In this document: piece by piece, positions 45,225-54,546 of the stretch
Numbering within the stretch: the stretch's first letter is position 1
Layout of the letters: every line of letters begins with the position of its first letter
Origin: Triangularia verruculosa
Taxonomy: Eukaryota; Ascomycota; Sordariomycetes; Sordariales; Podosporaceae
DNA length: 64,000 bases
Direction of reading: 5' to 3'
Assembly: GCA_033296885.1 (NCBI GenBank)
Contig: MU863993.1
Coordinates: forward strand, 47,483-111,482
Program-made: the position numbers and the translations under genes
The notes under the pieces: generated by a model
The model's database searches: none
Told to the model about the DNA's origin: nothing
What the model saw: the letters and a program-made list of their open reading frames with translations, nothing else

Positions 45225-45603
45225 ATGCGTTTATTTTTCCTCGCCTCTCTTGTAAGCGCTGTCACCGCTATGTCCTGCAGCATCGTTGGGACAGGAGCTG
45301 GTCTATGCCGTTCCTGTCCAGCCGAAGGATGCCCGATTGTTGCGGAGATTCCCAACGGCGAAACCCGCGAGTTTACGTGTGTCTGGCAGCTGGGTCAGAA
45401 TGAGGGAGGCGATACGTGAGTTGGATACCTATCTTGGACAGCTTGGAGCCAGATTCTAATAACCTGTGATTAGAGCTTGGATGTATCTTCCTAGCAGCAA
45501 CTGTTTCGTGGCCCGATCCCGCACAGATTGTGCTGCACAGGGAAGTAAGTCATCGCTACGAAGATTCATAATTGAGAGAAGTTTTGATGTTAACGTAGGG
45601 TAG
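45225..45603 (+). CDS. Small secreted Cys-rich protein, SH3b-like
   Basis: 88 residues if fully spliced: exons 45225-45415, 45474-45544 and a 5-base last exon 45599-45603. The second intron (45545-45598) is 54 bases and open, so keeping it gives a 106-residue form ending at the same TAG. A signal peptide (MRLFFLASLVSAVTA) precedes a compact domain with seven Cys: SCSIVGTGAGLCRSCP, GCPIVAEIPNGETREFTC, then TAWMYLPSSNCFVA. The spacing (V-x-EIPNG-x-x-x-x-TCVW followed by a W-containing strand) resembles extracellular bacterial-type SH3 repeats reinforced by disulfides. Possibly a wall-binding or effector-like protein. Function unknown. Confidence 0.65.
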
Positions 45604-46609
45604 ATCTTGTGGGGGGTTGCAATGTCGTTGCGACTCAGGGGCTCCAGTGAATTAGCGGCCGTTATATAAGTAGGTACTTGCCGACAGTATTCTCAACGTA
45701 CTGGGCTGCCCTTGCTAGGCATCACGACTATGACACTAGGAATAATCAGCAATGAGGATCATCAATCACTGAGAAAACTCAATAATCAGGGACTGGACAT
45801 GGTCTATATGGATAAGAAGGAACTAGATAGCCCATAGATTGTTTTGCAGTGTGCAATCCACAGCTCGGAATCACGACATCCTGTGTTTACATTCAGACAA
45901 TCTTGTTGTGTGCTGTTTAGCTGCACCTAGCCAACTTTCAGAAGTCGGCCTTCAAGGGTAGATCCCTTTCAGAGGTTCTGGATAGGGGTACGTCACACGA
46001 GGAAACCGCCCCTTTGAGAACATGGTGGGGTCACACTGTTAGGATCTTAATAGGTAGCTAGGCCACTCTACGAGCACTGTCAGAAGTTTAATGCACTCTT
46101 TGAAGGTGAATATTATGGGGGTTGCCACTGTGTGATTGTATTGCTTCTCCTCTATCTCCTCTCTGGAGTTGCTAGAGAACCTCTGTCATATCTGTACTTG
46201 ACGGCAATATTGGTGACAAAAGGTACCATGTCCAGTTGAACTTTCCTTCTTACCGAACTGGGTGTATCAGTTCAGCTCTCCCTGAGCTCATCCAGCTTGG
46301 TTGACCAGACCGCCTTTATACTGCACGTGAAGAAAGGAAAAGAGCAAGAGAAAGTCTGACGACATGAGCCTCTGATATAGCTAAGCGGGTTGGCTAGTGT
46401 AGGGTGAGAGAAGGTTCTGGAGTAGTGGTCTGTGTGCGCTCTGGCAATAGCTTCATCAAGGCCGAGGGTTGCTGAGGACCATGCTAGGGCTCAGCCCGTG
46501 ACAATAACAGGGGGCGCGTCCCGTACGCGAAGCAGTTAGCTGGCTATATCTTCTACACTACAAAATCTGTGTGGAAAGGGGCCCGGAGGGTTTTTGATCA
46601 TCCAACACT
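45604..46609. other. Gene-poor region
   Basis: Only very short open frames on either strand. A GGGCTCAGCCCGT piece (about 46488) echoes the patch near 44900. The area may be a worn-down repeat. Confidence 0.4.
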
Positions 46610-46677
46610 GCTGAAAAAGTTCGGCACACACTGCATGTCGAGGGGCACGCATGCAGTGTGCGCCGAGCTTTTTGAGC
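46610..46677. repeat. Inverted repeat, hairpin at the head of a tandem array
   Basis: Arms 46610-46637 and 46650-46677 match at 25 of 28 positions around a 12-base loop. The right arm covers the first unit of the 23-bp tandem array, so the left arm is a reversed unit of that array. Confidence 0.85.
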
Positions 46678-46814
46678 AGTGTGTGCCGAACTTTTTTAGC
46701 ATCATGTGCCGCGCTTTTTCAGCAGCGTGTGCTGAGCTTTTTTAGCGGTGTGTGCAGAGCTGGAGCTATTTTAGCACAGTGTGCCGAGCTTTTTTAGCAG
46801 TGTTGGCTGAGCTA
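46653..46814. repeat. Tandem array of a 23-bp unit, about seven copies
   Basis: Units start at 46653, 46676, 46699, 46722, 46745 (29 bases, with a 6-base insertion), 46774 and 46797 (partial). The consensus is near GCAGTGTGTGCCGAGCTTTTTTA. Confidence 0.88.
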
Positions 46815-47108
46815 CTTCGTAACATCCCAAGGTTTGTCTCCGATAAGATAAGGATAAGATAACAAAATAAACCCTGCTATTGTTCCTGCTCAGTCTTCCT
46901 AGCTGCTGGAGCTCCCTGAGTGACAACAGCACGTTAGATGCCCTGTATAAGCGTCTCCTAACATTAAAAATGAAGATAGCGCACCTAAGCGCGATAAGAT
47001 AAGCGAGCAAGGTTACCTTAGACCTTGGTTATCTCCAACCGTCGGTTCCTCATCCAAAGAATTGCGTCTGTTCATCGCCAACTCCCCCAACACACCGACG
47101 TACTCAAC

Positions 47109-48223
47109 ATGGCCTACAAATACAATCACCCACCAGAGGAATTCACCCTCGAGGAGCTCATGTATCCGTCCGATGATTCATTGAGAGATCCCTTAACCAG
47201 GCAACCCGTCCTTACCGCCCAAGAAAACGTTGACCCTGAGCATATAAAACGTTTGAGGGCGCTATGGGACCCTCAGCCGCTGGGCAACCGCCGGAAAAAG
47301 GACCTGGATAGGATTGATGCGGAAAATACTTTCATGAGGTCTCAACTGGACATTGCCGTCAAGTTCATTGAAGAGAGTCACAAAACGAGAGGTAAGTTAA
47401 GGGACCTTAGCTACCAGGTAGGTACCAAAGTAGTGCTTCAAACATCGAATATGTGAGCACCACTGTGAAAGTGAACGACAACTGACTTTTACAATGTTCT
47501 TTAGACCTTCCAGCAGCTATCAAAGCTCTCGTCCAGTCACGTCAGAAGTCAGCAAAGACCACAGCCGAGGAGCTGAAAGCCCGTATCCATGATGTCTATA
47601 GCGAGCGCTATACGGGTCCGGGTGCTCCATTCAATCCGGCCATGCTGAGGTTCTTGGACCCGATTAGAAAAATGCTAGATCTCGACGATCCCAACGCGGC
47701 AAAAGAGGCCTATAATTCTGTCGTCTTCCTGAGTAGCCGATGGTATGATCGGGATTCTGACCACCGGTACGAGTCCGGTTACTCAAGTGACGACTTTTAC
47801 GACGACGAGGATGATTTCGACTCCGAAAGCGAAACTGGCGAGAGTGAAGCGGCTGGGCCCCAGCCTGCCCGCCTAAAGGATATTGTCGACGACAATGAGT
47901 ACATTCGTGCGAAGTTTCCGATCAAGGAGCATGATGATCTGTTGGACAAGCTCTTCGTGGAGGTGATCAAGAAGAGAACTGAGGATGGAAAGAGGTGGGG
48001 TTGGAGGGATAGATTGTGTGATTTGAACAACGAAGCGGATGATCTCCTTTCCGAAATTGGGGTCAAGCACTGGTTTCCGAAATCACGGGAGTTGTTGCAG
48101 AAGATTGAGGAGGCAAATTCAACCAAGGAGATGCTGGTATATGAGCCATCAAGGAGGACTCAGAAACGGGTATATGAGGAAGATTGGGGCGCGGGCCGCG
48201 GATGGGTGGGTTCCATCTTATAG
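47109..48223 (+). CDS. Unknown protein, member 2 of a local WF-x-KSR family
   Basis: 333 residues from two exons (47109-47391, 47505-48223). The 113-base intron has a GTAAGT donor and interrupts an Asp codon after its first base. No signal peptide or membrane segment. Order of visible parts: a helical N-terminal region, a block FLDPIRKMLDLDDPNAAKEA (matched by FVDPIRDLSNMDHEDSVKEA in the gene at 51476), a strongly acidic stretch (SSDDFYDDEDDFDSESE), and a C-terminal helical segment with HDDLLDKLFVEVIKKR, then NEADDLLSEIGVKHWFPKSR. The same intron phase and place in the third member supports common descent. I recognise no named domain. Confidence 0.75.
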
Positions 48224-48974
48224 CAATCTGAACCTGTAGATTAGAGCTTTCATCACTGTTAAGCAATGTTGTGTCTCCAGTCGCGTGCCTTTACTAACCG
48301 TTGATTTACGAAGGCGAGAGGTCATCATTCTCCTAAGAGGATTTGGTTGAGAACTTGAAGAATCGTTGAGAACTTCATGTTCGTTTGTGCGTCTCGTCAA
48401 CTTCGCCGGCCGACAGCCTTTTCCACACACGAGTCTCAATGAAATATCGAAGGAAAAAACATCAATCCTTAGGTACTTGATGTCTACACAGGCTACAGAA
48501 TTGCAACCCTAAACTCTTATTCGTCGTGACATATCGACCTGTACTCTCTTCACTATCGCAACATACAGGTAAGTATCCGGCTGATTCGAAGATTTCCTCC
48601 GGTACTACCTAGTCTAGTACCAACACCAATGCTAAATACTAGGTACCTTACCATTTCTCTCTACAGTAGATGCAAGAAGCGGTCATTCCATTGCAAGGGC
48701 TCACATTTCTTGGAGTAGCGTCATTATGTAGCTCTTGGAATGAGTGGACCTGATCTTAAATTACTGTCCAGGTTGGCACATTCCAAACCAAATTCAAACC
48801 TGTCTGGGCCGTTCCGAAACATGACTTAGACCCTGTTGGCTGATATGCTCTCCGCGGAATGATGGTGGCCTTCCACCGTGAATAATGGTACATACGTATT
48901 TAAAGGCACCCAATCTGCCCAGTCCCATCAGAATCTGATGCCTGCTTTTCCCAACAGGGTCCCAAAAAATCATC
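48224..48974. other. Intergenic region
   Basis: No gene is recognised. A CTAGGTACCTTACC stretch near 48640 is another case of the AGGT/ACCT motif. The last part is the leader of the small secreted protein gene. Confidence 0.4.
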
Positions 48975-49343
48975 ATGAAGCTATCAGTCACAAGCCTTAA
49001 CATTCTCTTCGCCGTCGGGTCATTCACGGCCCTGGCTGCTCCAATCACTACAGCAGGCGCTCTGGAGATGACAACCAGGTCGGCGCATGGAGACCCCGTT
49101 GTGCTTCCGAGGTCGCCAGAATCCCTACCGTTGCTACGAATTGCGAAGCCAAGTGGTAACAGACAGAATGTTGTTCAGTAGGCTGCTCTTAACCATGATG
49201 CCACTTATTTTATTTTATGTCTAGCTGACACTCGTTGCAGAAACACCCTCCAGACTTTGAACGTGCAGGTCAATTTACTGCGCCTGATTGTCTCCTTGAT
49301 CAAGGTGATTTGCCAACTCGATAATGGTTTGAACATTCTATGA
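48975..49343 (+). CDS. Putative small secreted protein, function unknown
   Basis: 101 residues from two exons (48975-49177, 49241-49343). The N-terminus is a clear signal peptide (MKLSVTSLNILFAVGSFTALAAP). The middle is low in Cys and has a possible kexin-like dibasic-free spacer. The second exon encodes an amphipathic leucine-rich helix (NTLQTLNVQVNLLRLIVSLI) with one Cys. The splice joint (CA/GTAGGC to TTGCAG/A) was chosen because the other two frames of exon 2 stop early or give no structure. The donor GTAGGC is not ideal, so the second exon is less certain than the first. No family is recognised. Confidence 0.5.
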
Positions 49344-49723
49344 GGATGGCTTTGAGCGGACACACCATGATATAGGAACCAATGCTCAGATTTTGTGACA
49401 GGAGGCTATCGGGGGCTGAGTGGCTATCGCGTACTACCTAGGTAGCGAGACAACGTAGCACTTGACAAGGATATGTTGCCAGGCTTTGGCTTTGTGTTGT
49501 AGCAAACAACAAGTAATCTGCATAGAACATTCCAATGTTCGTCGAAATAATTTTCAAACATGATGAAATGCGTTGAAATGACATATTCCTAATTTTCACT
49601 CTGGCACCAAGCAACACTCACCCTACAGGTTTACACCAATTGCATCCCCTTCTGGTGACTGTTCGTAGAAAAGTCTTTGCCTCTCATCCATGTGACAGCC
49701 GAGCCATCACGCAGCATGGCAAC
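49344..49723. other. Intergenic region
   Basis: Convergent 3' flanks of the small secreted protein gene and the frameshifted minus-strand gene; ACCTAGGTAG occurs near 49436. Nothing else is seen. Confidence 0.4.
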
Positions 49724-50598
49724 TCACGCCTCATCCGCCAACTTCTTCCATTCAGAGGGGTCCACACATAGCTGCCTCAATGACGGAGACGGGCCAGATA
49801 TTTCTGGTGCTTGAAGCAACGGGCCAGCGAGCTCAGCTGGGAGGTCAACGAAGACTTCGTTACCAAACCGGAGGCCAACGAAGTCGTACCCAGACTCAAT
49901 CTCGGTAAGGAGAATGCGCATACGCTCGCGGGCGGGCTCAGGCAACACGGCATCTAAATCTCCCAAGTTGTTCGTCAAGAACTCATGCATGGCGGCGATA
50001 CCTTCCCCCCTTCCGCGGCGCCCAACTTCAGCAATAGCGCGGGGCAGTTCCCCCGACGCTTGTCGTTGGTGATGGAAATGGAAAGGACGTGGCAGTGGCC
50101 GTGGGGCAGCGGCGGGGGTGATGGTGCAGTGCCGGATCCTCCCGCAGCGGCCCGCAGATCAATGCCGTTGGTACATCCCGGTGCCGAGTGTCCTTTTAGA
50201 TGGCTGCTGATGCGTTGTGTGCTAACGCCGCGGAAGTAGGCTGACAGTCGACCGTCGGGGTCCCGGACGAGATAAGCGCCTGTAGTAAAGGCCTGGTCAC
50301 GCTCGATGGAGAGAAAGGTGAGGTACCACATAATACCCGAGACTTGTATGACGCTTGCCGGAGAGTGCCGTAGTTTGCGAGCAAACTCATAAATCTCTGC
50401 GGCTGACAGAGAATTGTTCATGATGGCCCGCACGTCTTCGGCGCCCTGGGCAATGATGGCTTGAATATCGGGTGTCTGGAGGGTAAGCCCAGTATGGCTG
50501 AGATATCTGCTCAGTCGGCTTTCCTTCCCGAGTTCTTGATCTTCGGAACATGGTGACTGTTGCTGGCTGCGATCGTCCATGGTGATGCTAATATCCAT
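49724..50598 (-). pseudogene. Unknown protein gene broken by one base in a G run
   Basis: Two overlapping minus-strand frames (50598 to 49975, and 49990 to 49724) look like one gene. The run of six G (C on the plus strand, 50005-50010) is where they part: with one more base the reading would pass smoothly from KLGAAEGG into GIAAMHEFLTNNLGDLDAVL, and the total would be 291 residues. The N-terminal part is hydrophilic, followed by helical segments (IQAIIAQGAEDVRAIMNN, SAAEIYEFARKLRHSPASVI). The C-terminal part ends VDPSEWKKLADEA. I recognise no family. It may be a true loss-of-function allele or a homopolymer error in the assembly. Confidence 0.55.
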
Positions 50599-51475
50599 GG
50601 AAGCTACCTACCTAATCGCTGGAACCTGTTGTGAAGTCCACTTGGGTAGCTTAGCAAGAGGGGAAGCGAGTCAGGCTGCCTAAAACATCTTCATTGGGCT
50701 TCAAGCGCCACATCAAAATACAGATAACCGAGGCGCTTCCGTCACATGCAGCGAGCCTTGCCATCTTAAACTACTAAGATGATTGAGAATATTGGATAAA
50801 TGAATATTGGACCCCCATTCGCTTGCAACCCTACCTATCTAGATATAGCATTAGTGTGCACTATCAAACGACCACGTGGCCAGTAGGCTTGATTCACCCT
50901 GGCCCTCCTTTTCCCTTCCACCGCCCAGGCTGCTGTCACCCGACCTCAGTCGACAGTAAACAGATCGGCAAGTGCCAAGAACTTAGTGGTCAGTCACTTG
51001 CCAATCACCTCGGCCACCTAGCTACCGATGCCGTCGTCGCTGGCGTGGGGGCAACCTTTGAGTCGGCTCACGATGTTCGGAATGACCACACCGAGAAGCT
51101 CGCTGAGGCGGCAGTCCTGAGACGTAGTGTCCACGCCTGGTTGACACGTTGGGGGTTTCTTTCGGTGATATGTTGAAAAGAATTACCCAAGGTACCTACA
51201 TTGGTCAGACACAATCTAGAGGGTACCTAGCTTTACGGGACGTTTGTGTCGGGAGCTAACGTACAGTCTCTTCTTTGTTCTTCCGATACCAGACATTGTC
51301 GCCAGAAGCTTACCTCATTACCAACCTTTGTCCCACTTTGCTCCCCTCTCCATTTCATTGTCTACGCATAAGCGCAGCATCTTTTCTTATTGAGCCTCTG
51401 CTCAGGCTTTTCCCATTTCCATCTGCCTCAGTAGCGACTTTAGAGCTGCACAATACCTATTTCCGCCTGTGATAG
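50599..51475. other. Intergenic region
   Basis: Divergent upstream DNA of the frameshifted gene and of family member 3. AAGGTACCTAC and GGGTACCTAGC occur near 51190-51230. A 117-codon frame at 50823-51176 has no coding signature. Confidence 0.4.
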
Positions 51476-52261
51476 ATGGAATTCGAAGCTCAACTAAGGC
51501 GCAGGACATGGCTGCCACCTGGTGCAACAGAGCGTCAACAATACATCAAGTACATTGAATTAATACTAGACGACAAGAGGCCGCCCGAAAGCTTACCTGA
51601 TGCACTTCATGACCTGCAGTTTATCAAGTTGCAACTTCAAGTGCTAGTCAATTATGTGCATCAGCAGGGTCTTTCAGATGGTGTGTATACCTACCTTACC
51701 AGGCACTTTACATTTTCTTTGAATCAAATTCCATGCTGACATGGTCATCAAACAGACGCTTCTCCAACTGTCAGGACGATTGTTATGTCAATATACGGCC
51801 CCAAGGCCTTATCAAATTCAATAGAGGCCAGGATTGTTGCCACTGCCGAGCAAACCGTCAGTGACTCATGCGCAACCAACGACGACTTGGACAGGGCCAT
51901 GGGAAAGTTTGTCGACCCAATTAGAGACCTTTCAAACATGGACCATGAAGATAGTGTCAAGGAGGCTATCAGGCTTGTGGGACTGGTCAGATGGTGCTTA
52001 ACTTACATGTCTATGGAGTACACAAATCGTCACGAAAGACATGACAAAGAGTTTGATAGCTTGCTCAGCGAGCTATTTTACAAGAGGGCGAGAAGAGACC
52101 ACCTGCAGTCTTGGATAGGAGAGAGGTATCACCGTGCCTTAACCAGGGAAGCCAACGCCATTCGTGAAGGCCTGGGTATTGACGATTGGTTTGCACAGAC
52201 ACGTAACACGCTGGAAAGACTGATGGGGTTTGATCCAAAGATGGATATGGATTCAGATTGA
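51476..52261 (+). CDS. Unknown protein, member 3 of a local WF-x-KSR family
   Basis: 236 residues from two exons (51476-51680, 51756-52261) over a 75-base intron that, as in the gene at 47109, splits an Asp codon after its first base. It is the most diverged but clearly related member: FVDPIRDLSNMDHEDSVKEA, HDKEFDSLLSELFYKR, a central Trp, TREANAIREGLGIDDWF and then TRNTLERLM, all in the same order and with near-equal spacing to member 2. The acidic stretch of member 2 is missing. No signal peptide, membrane helix or known domain is seen. Mostly helical by composition. Confidence 0.72.
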
Positions 52262-53552
52262 TGTACTATATTTGGTTGATGCGGCATCATCTATGCATAT
52301 CAGTTTGATGGACCGTATACCTACCTCGGTATATCACAGCCAATTGCAGAGGGACAGGGAGGTCCAGATCTCGGTTTTGTGTCAACTCCCAGTCCTCGGA
52401 TAGCAAAATGACACCCTCAAATCAACAAGGTTTACTAGGTAGGTACCTAGTGTCAGATAAGCGGCCTAGAGAAACTTCATTTATTGCTTGTTTGTCATGA
52501 GTCTCGCATACTTGATCACCATCCACTCGAGACAGTATTCAGGTCCAGACAGTTTCCATGATGCGGCTAGTTAGGCTTGAGAATTCTTGTACAGCTGCAA
52601 AACATCCTTCCACACTCCCCCATCCCCACCCTTCCTTCACGCGACTCTTCTGATACAAAATCAAGAACCGGCGTTGCCATTTGCTCAGTCATGACAGACC
52701 TGACTAGGTGACTGTGAGCCCATCCATTTGTCTGGGTTTACTGCCCCTGGTAGGAAGCCGAGGTTCGGCAAGTAGCTTTGCCGCAGTCGGTCCATCTGGT
52801 CGTAGTGACGCTGGTATAGCTGCCATCCCGCTTGAATGTCTCCTTGGTCGTGGTGATGGTGGTGCACCTAGATAGGTATTCACAAGATCCGTTAAAATTG
52901 TGTCAAGATTGAAGGTCATGTCTGTTGATGGCTGAAATCATTGCAACGTACATTTTGGAACCAGTGGGAATTGGTCTGCGGTAAATAATTGATGATTGAA
53001 GATGATCTGGAAGCTGAATGCAATATTTTCAGTGGGAATGGAGGCAGATTTTATACTCCGGTCTCCCTGCACTGATGCTAGGAAGCATCAATAACACCGC
53101 CCTGCCTGGTCCCCGTGTTTGGGTCCCAAGATCCGCCATCGCTCTCCACGTGTCGGGGGCTCCAGGAACTGTCACCCGCCCATGGTCTTTCCTCAAGGCC
53201 AACATTGCTTCATGACACGCAAATACTTGATTGTGATAGCCCTCGCATTGTGACAACAAAAGACCAGTGATGCCAAGAGCGAGTGGGTGCATCTATCCAA
53301 TCTGTCGGGTCAGCCATAGGTCTACAGTGTAACTTGACAAACAGAGCAGAGGAAGCCGGAAACCCCAGCAAATCAACAAAATTGTTAGTGGTGCTACTTT
53401 TAGGCACCAACCCCTCTCGTCATCTAGTCTCTCACGCGGCATCACCTTTTCTGTTCTTCGTCTGTCTTGCAGCTGAATCGACATCCCTTTGCCTTCCATT
53501 CTACAAACACAACCATACAACCTCAACATATCTTACGATAATATCGTCAAGC
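52262..53552. other. Intergenic region
   Basis: About 1.3 kb. A TAGGTAGGTACCTAG palindromic piece lies near 52438. A possible short minus-strand gene (about 52690-53050, with a TATAAAA near 53050) could not be resolved into a believable protein. Confidence 0.4.
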
Positions 53553-54452
53553 ATGTCTACTGCTGACTCGACAGTTCCAAAAGCCAGCGGTGGCGACACA
53601 ACAACAGATGAGACGCACCCAACCATCACATCCTATCAGGATCTCACTATTGTTGAGTCGGGGCGGGATCCAGTCACTGGCATAGCCAAATCTTGCATGT
53701 TTTATCATGTCACCGAGGACGAAAAGGTCTATTACGGCAAAACCACCAGGAATAAACGGGATCTGTCTTTCGAGGAGTTCACCCAACTGCTACAACGCGT
53801 CAGGGATGAGGAAATCTTTCCCGAAATTCCTCATGATATCGACCTTAAGATTGCACCCGATCATCTTAATGACTTCAATTCCTACGTCAAACGGCCAGGC
53901 ATGGCTTACTACGATGACTTCATTGGCACCGATTATGTCTGGAAAGAGCTTCTCCATGAGGCGGTCATCATGGAACAGATTTCCAAGACCCCTCACCCCT
54001 ACATCATCCGATACGATGGTTGCCGCGTTCGCCACGGCCGCATCACGTCTATCTTCCTCGAACGGTTGGACATGACCCTGGATGAATACGTCGGTTCTTC
54101 GGATGAATCGTTGGCGGCGCTTGACAACGACAAGTTTCTCGCTGGGGTACAGTCGGCGATATACTACCTGCACTCTCTTGGTTTGGCTCACAACGACCTC
54201 AATCCCCAAAATATCATGGTTCGAGATGGGATGCCTGTTTTGATCGACTTTGGGGGTTGTGCGCCGTATGGACAAAGACTGCAATCATGTGGCACACCTG
54301 GATGGTATGAGGAGGTCTTTCGTCACTCGCAAAAGAAGCATGATGAGTTCGCCCTGCGAAAGTTGGCGGATTGGCTGAAGGAGAAGCAAGATGGAAAGCA
54401 ACTGATAGAAACGGATGGGGCTACGTCCACTGTGGATAATGTCGGCCCATAG
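53553..54452 (+). CDS. Atypical protein kinase-like protein
   Basis: Intronless, 299 residues. The C-lobe is clear: a catalytic loop (LHSLGLAHNDLNPQNIMV, with the Asp and Asn of HxDxxxxN kept), a DFGG magnesium loop and an activation-segment CGTPGWYEE. The HEAVIMEQI segment fits helix C with its Glu. A glycine-rich loop and a clear VAxK lysine are not seen in the N-terminal part, so ATP binding may be unusual or the N-lobe divergent. Such short kinases are often expanded in Sordariomycete genomes. The ATG at 53553 follows a good leader; the frame is open upstream to 53283 but without features. Confidence 0.82.
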   Translation: MSTADSTVPKASGGDTTTDETHPTITSYQDLTIVESGRDPVTGIAKSCMFYHVTEDEKVYYGKTTRNKRDLSFEEFTQLLQRVRDEEIFPEIPHDIDLKIAPDHLNDFNSYVKRPGMAYYDDFIGTDYVWKELLHEAVIMEQISKTPHPYIIRYDGCRVRHGRITSIFLERLDMTLDEYVGSSDESLAALDNDKFLAGVQSAIYYLHSLGLAHNDLNPQNIMVRDGMPVLIDFGGCAPYGQRLQSCGTPGWYEEVFRHSQKKHDEFALRKLADWLKEKQDGKQLIETDGATSTVDNVGP

Positions 54453-54546
54453 GGCTAGGCAAATAGGTACCATCATAGGACCTCTAAACAATACATCGAA
54501 GCTTGAAATAATCCGAGCTTCAGCATTTATCCCCTCAATCCGTGAT

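Noticed and set aside
52685..52919. Short minus-strand frames (one with HHHHH, one Pro/Arg-rich) downstream of a TATAAAA near 53050
   Set aside because: Three frames are open at once over this piece, and no splice model gives one convincing product.
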